A stretch of DNA of 64,000 bases from Microbacterium ureisolvens (lineage in GTDB: Bacteria > Actinomycetota > Actinomycetes > Actinomycetales > Microbacteriaceae), in contig NZ_JADIJE010000008.1 in NCBI RefSeq assembly GCF_015278315.1, forward strand, positions 1 to 64,000, read 5' to 3'. Each line of letters begins with the position of its first letter. Within the stretch, counting starts at the first letter, position 1. Under the pieces are notes generated by a model. It did not search any database and was not told the origin of the DNA. It saw only the letters and a list, made by a program, of their open reading frames with translations. This document shows, piece after piece, positions 60,685 to 64,000 of this stretch. Both the position numbers and the translations under genes were made by a program.

Positions 60685-62703
60685 TCAGGAGGTGCGCGGC
60701 GTCCGGACGACGGCCACGCCTCCGGCCGGCACGACGAGCTCACCCTCGACGGGTCTGCCGGTGAGGAGCTCCGTGCCGATGGCGACCAGCGGCACGTCGT
60801 CGTCGCGATGGTTGATCACGACGGAGTAGTCCGCCGCGCCGCCGCGGCGCACCACGACCTCGAGCCCTTCCGGACGCTCCGAGGGCGAGATGCCCGCGTC
60901 GGCGTACACCTCCGACATGACGGTGCGCAGGGCCGCGGCATCCAATCGCGTGCTGATGTACCAGCCGTGCCCGGCGCCGTGCGCGTGACGGGTGACGGCC
61001 GCCTTGCCGGCGCCGGGTCCGTCGACGTAGGTGCCCTTGACCTCGGCGCCCGCGAGGACGACGTCCTCCTGCCACGCGTCGGCCAGGAGGGTGACGGATG
61101 CCTCCCCCTCCCACCGAACCGCGTGCCGGGCGCCTTCGCGCAGGGGCAAAAACTCCTCGACCACGAGACCGAGCGCGTCGCGCAGCGGAGCGACGAAACC
61201 GCCCTCGTGCACGGCGTCGTTCTCGTCGACGACGGCGGAGAAGAACGACACGACGAGCGTGCCGCCGGCGTCGACGTACCGGGTGAGGTTCGCCGCGTCG
61301 GCGGTGCTCAGCAGGTACTGCGCGGGGGCCACCACGAGCTTGTAGGCGGAGAGGTCCTGGCCCGGGAGGGCGAAGTCCACCGTGATGCCGTCGCGCCACA
61401 GCCGCTCGTAGAAGGAGCGGATCTGCCCGGCATGTGACACGTCCACCGACGGGCGCCACTCGAGGTCCTGCGCCCAGAACGACTCGAAGTCCCACAGGAT
61501 CGCGACCTCGGCCGCCACCCGTGAGCCGCGCACCTCGTCGAGGCGCCCGAGGGCGTCGCCCAGCTCGACGACCTCGCGCCACACGCGCGAGGTCGTGCCG
61601 GCGTGGGGGATCATCGCGGAGTGGAACTTCTCGGCGCCCGAGCGTGACGCGCGCCACTGGAAGAAGAGGATCGCATCCGCGCCGCGCGCGAGGTGCGTGA
61701 GCGAGTTGCGGGCCATCTCGCCGGGCCGCTTGGCGACGTTGCGCGGCTGCCAGTTGACCGCGGAGGTCGAGTGCTCCATGAGGATCCAGGGCTTGCCGCC
61801 GCCGACCGAGCGCGACAGGTCGGCGGCGATCGCCAGGCCGATCTCGCCCTCGGGGTCGGCTGCCCACAGGTAGTGGTCGTCCGAGACGATGTCGACTTCG
61901 CGGGCCCACGCCCACATATCGGTCGTCCAGCTCTGGTTGGCCATGAAGTTCGTCGTGATCGGCTGCGATGCGTGGGCGCGGATCGCGTCGCGCTCGGCGA
62001 TGAAGCACGCGCGCAGCTGGTGATCGGTGAAGCGCGCGAAGTCGAGGCGCTGCGCCGGGTTCACGACCGACGGTGCGGCCGCCGGCGCACCGACGTGCTC
62101 CCATTCGCCGTAGCGCTGGCCCCAGAACGTGGTGCCCCACGCGGCGTTGAGGGCGTCCAGCGTGCCGTACTTCTCACGCAGCCAGTCGCGGAAGGCGCGC
62201 ACGGACTGCTCGGAGTAGTCCTCGCCGACGGGCACACCGTACTCGTTGTGGACGTGCCACATGACGACGGCCGGATGCGAGCCGTAGCGCTCCGCCAGTG
62301 CCGACGCGATGCGCACGATCGCCTCGCGGTAGGCGGGCGACGCATGCGAGGCCATGCCGCGCGCGCCGAAGCCCATCGTGACGCCGTCGCGCGAGACCAC
62401 GCGGGCGTCGGGGTGGTTCGCGAAGAACCAGGCCGGGGGAGAGGCGGTCGGCGTGCCGAGATCGGCCGAGATGCCGTTCTCGTGCAGCAGGTCGAGGAGC
62501 TCGTCGAGCCACGCGAAGTCGAAGACGCCCTCGCTGGTCTCGATGAGTGCCCACGCGAAGATGCCGACGCTGACGAGGTTGACCCCGGCCTCGCGCATGA
62601 GGGCGACGTCTTCGCGCCACACCTCTCTCGGCCACTGCTCGGGGGTGTAGTCGCCGCCGTAGGCGATCCCCCTGATCTCGGGCCAGCGGTCGGGCGAGCT
62701 CAT
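60685..62703 (-). CDS. ganA: GH42 beta-galactosidase
   Basis: A 672-residue GH42 enzyme of the usual length. Acid/base E154 lies in MWHVHNEYG and nucleophile E310 in ILMEHSTSAVNW; GIAYGGDYTPEQWPREVW at the N-terminus is typical, and the trimerisation and beta-sandwich domains follow. No signal peptide is present, so it acts in the cytoplasm on imported galacto-oligosaccharides. The ATG follows GGAG by about 5 nt. It is the first gene of the operon ganA-S-P-Q-B, and its promoter faces that of the LacI-type regulator across two operators. Confidence 0.9.
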   Translation of the reverse strand: MSSPDRWPEIRGIAYGGDYTPEQWPREVWREDVALMREAGVNLVSVGIFAWALIETSEGVFDFAWLDELLDLLHENGISADLGTPTASPPAWFFANHPDARVVSRDGVTMGFGARGMASHASPAYREAIVRIASALAERYGSHPAVVMWHVHNEYGVPVGEDYSEQSVRAFRDWLREKYGTLDALNAAWGTTFWGQRYGEWEHVGAPAAAPSVVNPAQRLDFARFTDHQLRACFIAERDAIRAHASQPITTNFMANQSWTTDMWAWAREVDIVSDDHYLWAADPEGEIGLAIAADLSRSVGGGKPWILMEHSTSAVNWQPRNVAKRPGEMARNSLTHLARGADAILFFQWRASRSGAEKFHSAMIPHAGTTSRVWREVVELGDALGRLDEVRGSRVAAEVAILWDFESFWAQDLEWRPSVDVSHAGQIRSFYERLWRDGITVDFALPGQDLSAYKLVVAPAQYLLSTADAANLTRYVDAGGTLVVSFFSAVVDENDAVHEGGFVAPLRDALGLVVEEFLPLREGARHAVRWEGEASVTLLADAWQEDVVLAGAEVKGTYVDGPGAGKAAVTRHAHGAGHGWYISTRLDAAALRTVMSEVYADAGISPSERPEGLEVVVRRGGAADYSVVINHRDDDVPLVAIGTELLTGRPVEGELVVPAGGVAVVRTPRTS

Positions 62704-62767
62704 AACACTCCATCGGGTCGGGGGCAGGTGCGATCCTGCGGGTGGGGCGGTGGCCGGCGTCGTGATG

Positions 62768-62853
62768 ACTGTGACCGGTCACAGTTCTACCCGAGCGGAC
62801 GTCGTCGGGCACGGGTCCGCTCGGAACCGTTACCCAACTGTGACCGGTCACAG
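62768..62853. promoter_or_regulatory. Twin operators of the galactan operon
   Basis: The perfect palindrome CTGTGACCGGTCACAG occurs at 62769-62784 (extended by one matching base on each side) and identically at 62838-62853, with 69 bp between centres, between ganA and the divergent LacI-family gene. A central CG is the hallmark of LacI-family operators. The spacing would permit a short loop or independent control of the two promoters. I found no further full copy in the window. Confidence 0.8.
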
Positions 62854-62907
62854 CCTTGGCCGTGTCGGCGCGTCGCACCGCGTCCGGCGGGAGTAGAGTC
62901 GCTGGTC

Positions 62908-63924
62908 GTGGAGGAGACGACATCGGTGCGGCGCAAGCCCACGATCCGCGACGTGGCCGCGGCTGCCGGCGTCTCGCGCGGCACCGTGTCGCGCGTCATC
63001 AACGGGGGCCATTGGGTGTCGCCGGACGCGCGGGTGGCTGTCGAGGAGGCGATCCGGCGCACCGGGTACACGGCGAACCACGCTGCGCGCAGCCTCGCCA
63101 CCGGGCGGTCGGGCTCGCTCGCGTTCCTGCTGACCGAGCCGCAGCACCTCCTCTTCCAGGACCCGACCTTCGCGCTCCTGCTGCGCGGGGCCGCCGAGGC
63201 GCTCGCGCAGCGGTCGATGACACTGGTGCTCCTGGTCGCCGGCACGCCAGCGGAGCGCGCGAACGTCGCCCACTTCGTCAGCGCGGGCCATGTCGACGGC
63301 GTGCTGCTCATCTCATCGCACGAGGCCGATCCGCTCGTGGACGAGCTGCTCGAGGCGGGGGTCCCCACCGTGTGCTGCGGCATCCCGCTCGGTCATGAGT
63401 CCCAGGTGCCGACGGTCTCGGTCGATGAGATCGGGTCGGCCCGCGAGATGACCCGCTACCTGCGCGGACGCGGCCACCGGCGCATCGCCATGATCGCCGG
63501 CCCTCACGACACGCCGGGCGGCAAGTTCCGCCTCGTCGGCTTCGAAGAGGAGATGGGCGACGAGTTCGACCCCGCGCTCGTCGAGGAGGGCGACTACAGC
63601 CAGGAGTCGGGCGCCGTCGCGATGGCCAGGCTGCTCGAGCGCACGCGCGACATCGACGCCGTCTTCGCCGCGAGCGACCTGATGGCAGCCGGAGCCGTGG
63701 CGACCCTCCGCAAGGCGGGCCTGCGGGTGCCCGAAGACATCGCGGTGGCCGGCTTCGACGACTCCGGCCTGGCGGCCACGCACGAGCCGGCGCTGACGAC
63801 CATGCGGCAGCCGTGGGAGCGGATCAGCGACGGGATGGTGTCGCTGCTGCTCGACGTGATCGACGGTGGCCGGCCCGAGCCGCTCACCCTCCCCACGACC
63901 CTCGTCGTGCGCGACAGCGCGTGA
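62908..63924 (+). CDS. ganR: LacI-family repressor of galactan utilisation
   Basis: A 338-residue LacI-family regulator. The helix-turn-helix is at about 12-35 (PTIRDVAAAAGVSRGTVSRV) with hinge helix HAARSLATGRSG, followed by a periplasmic-binding-like sensor domain (VFAASDLMAAGAVATLRKAG, VAGFDDSGLAATHEPALTTM). It should bind the twin CTGTGACCGGTCACAG sites and be released by galactose or a galacto-oligosaccharide; the ligand is inference from the locus. The GTG at 62908 lies 8 nt after TAGAGT, with no ribosome-binding site. Because the operators flank its own promoter, autoregulation is likely. Confidence 0.85.
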   Translation: MEETTSVRRKPTIRDVAAAAGVSRGTVSRVINGGHWVSPDARVAVEEAIRRTGYTANHAARSLATGRSGSLAFLLTEPQHLLFQDPTFALLLRGAAEALAQRSMTLVLLVAGTPAERANVAHFVSAGHVDGVLLISSHEADPLVDELLEAGVPTVCCGIPLGHESQVPTVSVDEIGSAREMTRYLRGRGHRRIAMIAGPHDTPGGKFRLVGFEEEMGDEFDPALVEEGDYSQESGAVAMARLLERTRDIDAVFAASDLMAAGAVATLRKAGLRVPEDIAVAGFDDSGLAATHEPALTTMRQPWERISDGMVSLLLDVIDGGRPEPLTLPTTLVVRDSA

Positions 63925-64000
63925 GCCGAGTGTTACGTCCAGCCCCTCCGAGGCGTGCGGACGGGGGCGTCCGGTCACAGCGGCGGTGGCGGCATCCGCG

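Noticed and set aside
63971..63980. CCGGTCACAG, a half-site of the galactan operator, after the regulator gene
   Set aside because: The other half is missing and the sequence lies at the window edge; one 10-bp match is not enough to call an operator.

Overview
The window reads as chromosomal DNA of a high-GC actinobacterium, most likely Microbacteriaceae and plausibly Microbacterium. The reasons are the very GC-rich codon use, the protein-O-mannosyltransferase gene divergent to rsmI (a pairing also found in mycobacteria), CTTGA-N11-TCAAG operators of the actinobacterial HspR type, a CitA/CitB-CitM citrate module, and many genes whose only start signal is a -10 box 6-7 nt before the start codon. 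This is inference from sequence; no search was run.

Layout. 1-7000 looks accessory: a truncated IS3-family OrfA runs off the left edge, followed by unrelated small membrane and domain-of-unknown-function proteins, one visibly frameshifted gene (6136-6440) and long stretches without genes. 7062-11712 holds a ZIP metal transporter, a membrane-anchored collagen-like protein, an RsmC/RlmG-type methyltransferase, a MarR regulator plus DUF3817 membrane protein under palindromic operators, and a VOC protein. 11832-14512 is a heat-shock-type Clp ATPase with two tandem HspR-like operators and a strong terminator. 14547-19993 holds a DUF72 protein, a four-gene overlapping operon (two luciferase-like flavoenzymes, a DoxX-like membrane protein, an epimerase) and an ATP-dependent DNA ligase. 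20009-24029 is citrate sensing and uptake, followed by a hydrolase-sirtuin pair.

25450-33499 carries two paralogous sugar ABC importers in tandem (binding protein, single-domain ATPase, permease) below a ROK repressor. 33599-45136 is mostly metabolic and housekeeping: a GlcD-like oxidase and hydrolase, a NYN ribonuclease-like protein, a Gfo/Idh dehydrogenase, O-acetylhomoserine sulfhydrylase, a rhodanese, a quinone oxidoreductase and the HrpA helicase. 45243-48709 is a tightly overlapped operon of CPBP membrane protease, membrane protein, winged-helix regulator and ABC exporter. 48748-53909 contains an aldo/keto reductase, a YyaL-type thioredoxin-domain protein, and the pmt/rsmI divergent pair.

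53959-63924 is a complete beta-1,4-galactan utilisation locus. A secreted multidomain GH53 galactanase cuts the polymer; a lipoprotein and two MalFG-type permeases import the oligosaccharides (the ATPase must come from elsewhere); a cytoplasmic GH42 beta-galactosidase finishes them. A divergent LacI regulator faces two identical 16-bp operators.

The most interesting patterns are at the level of signals rather than genes: widespread leaderless start architecture, two divergent genes whose -10 boxes share bases, and a dispersed GGATGCC/GGCATCC motif occurring about five times more often than base composition predicts and scarce in the accessory left end.
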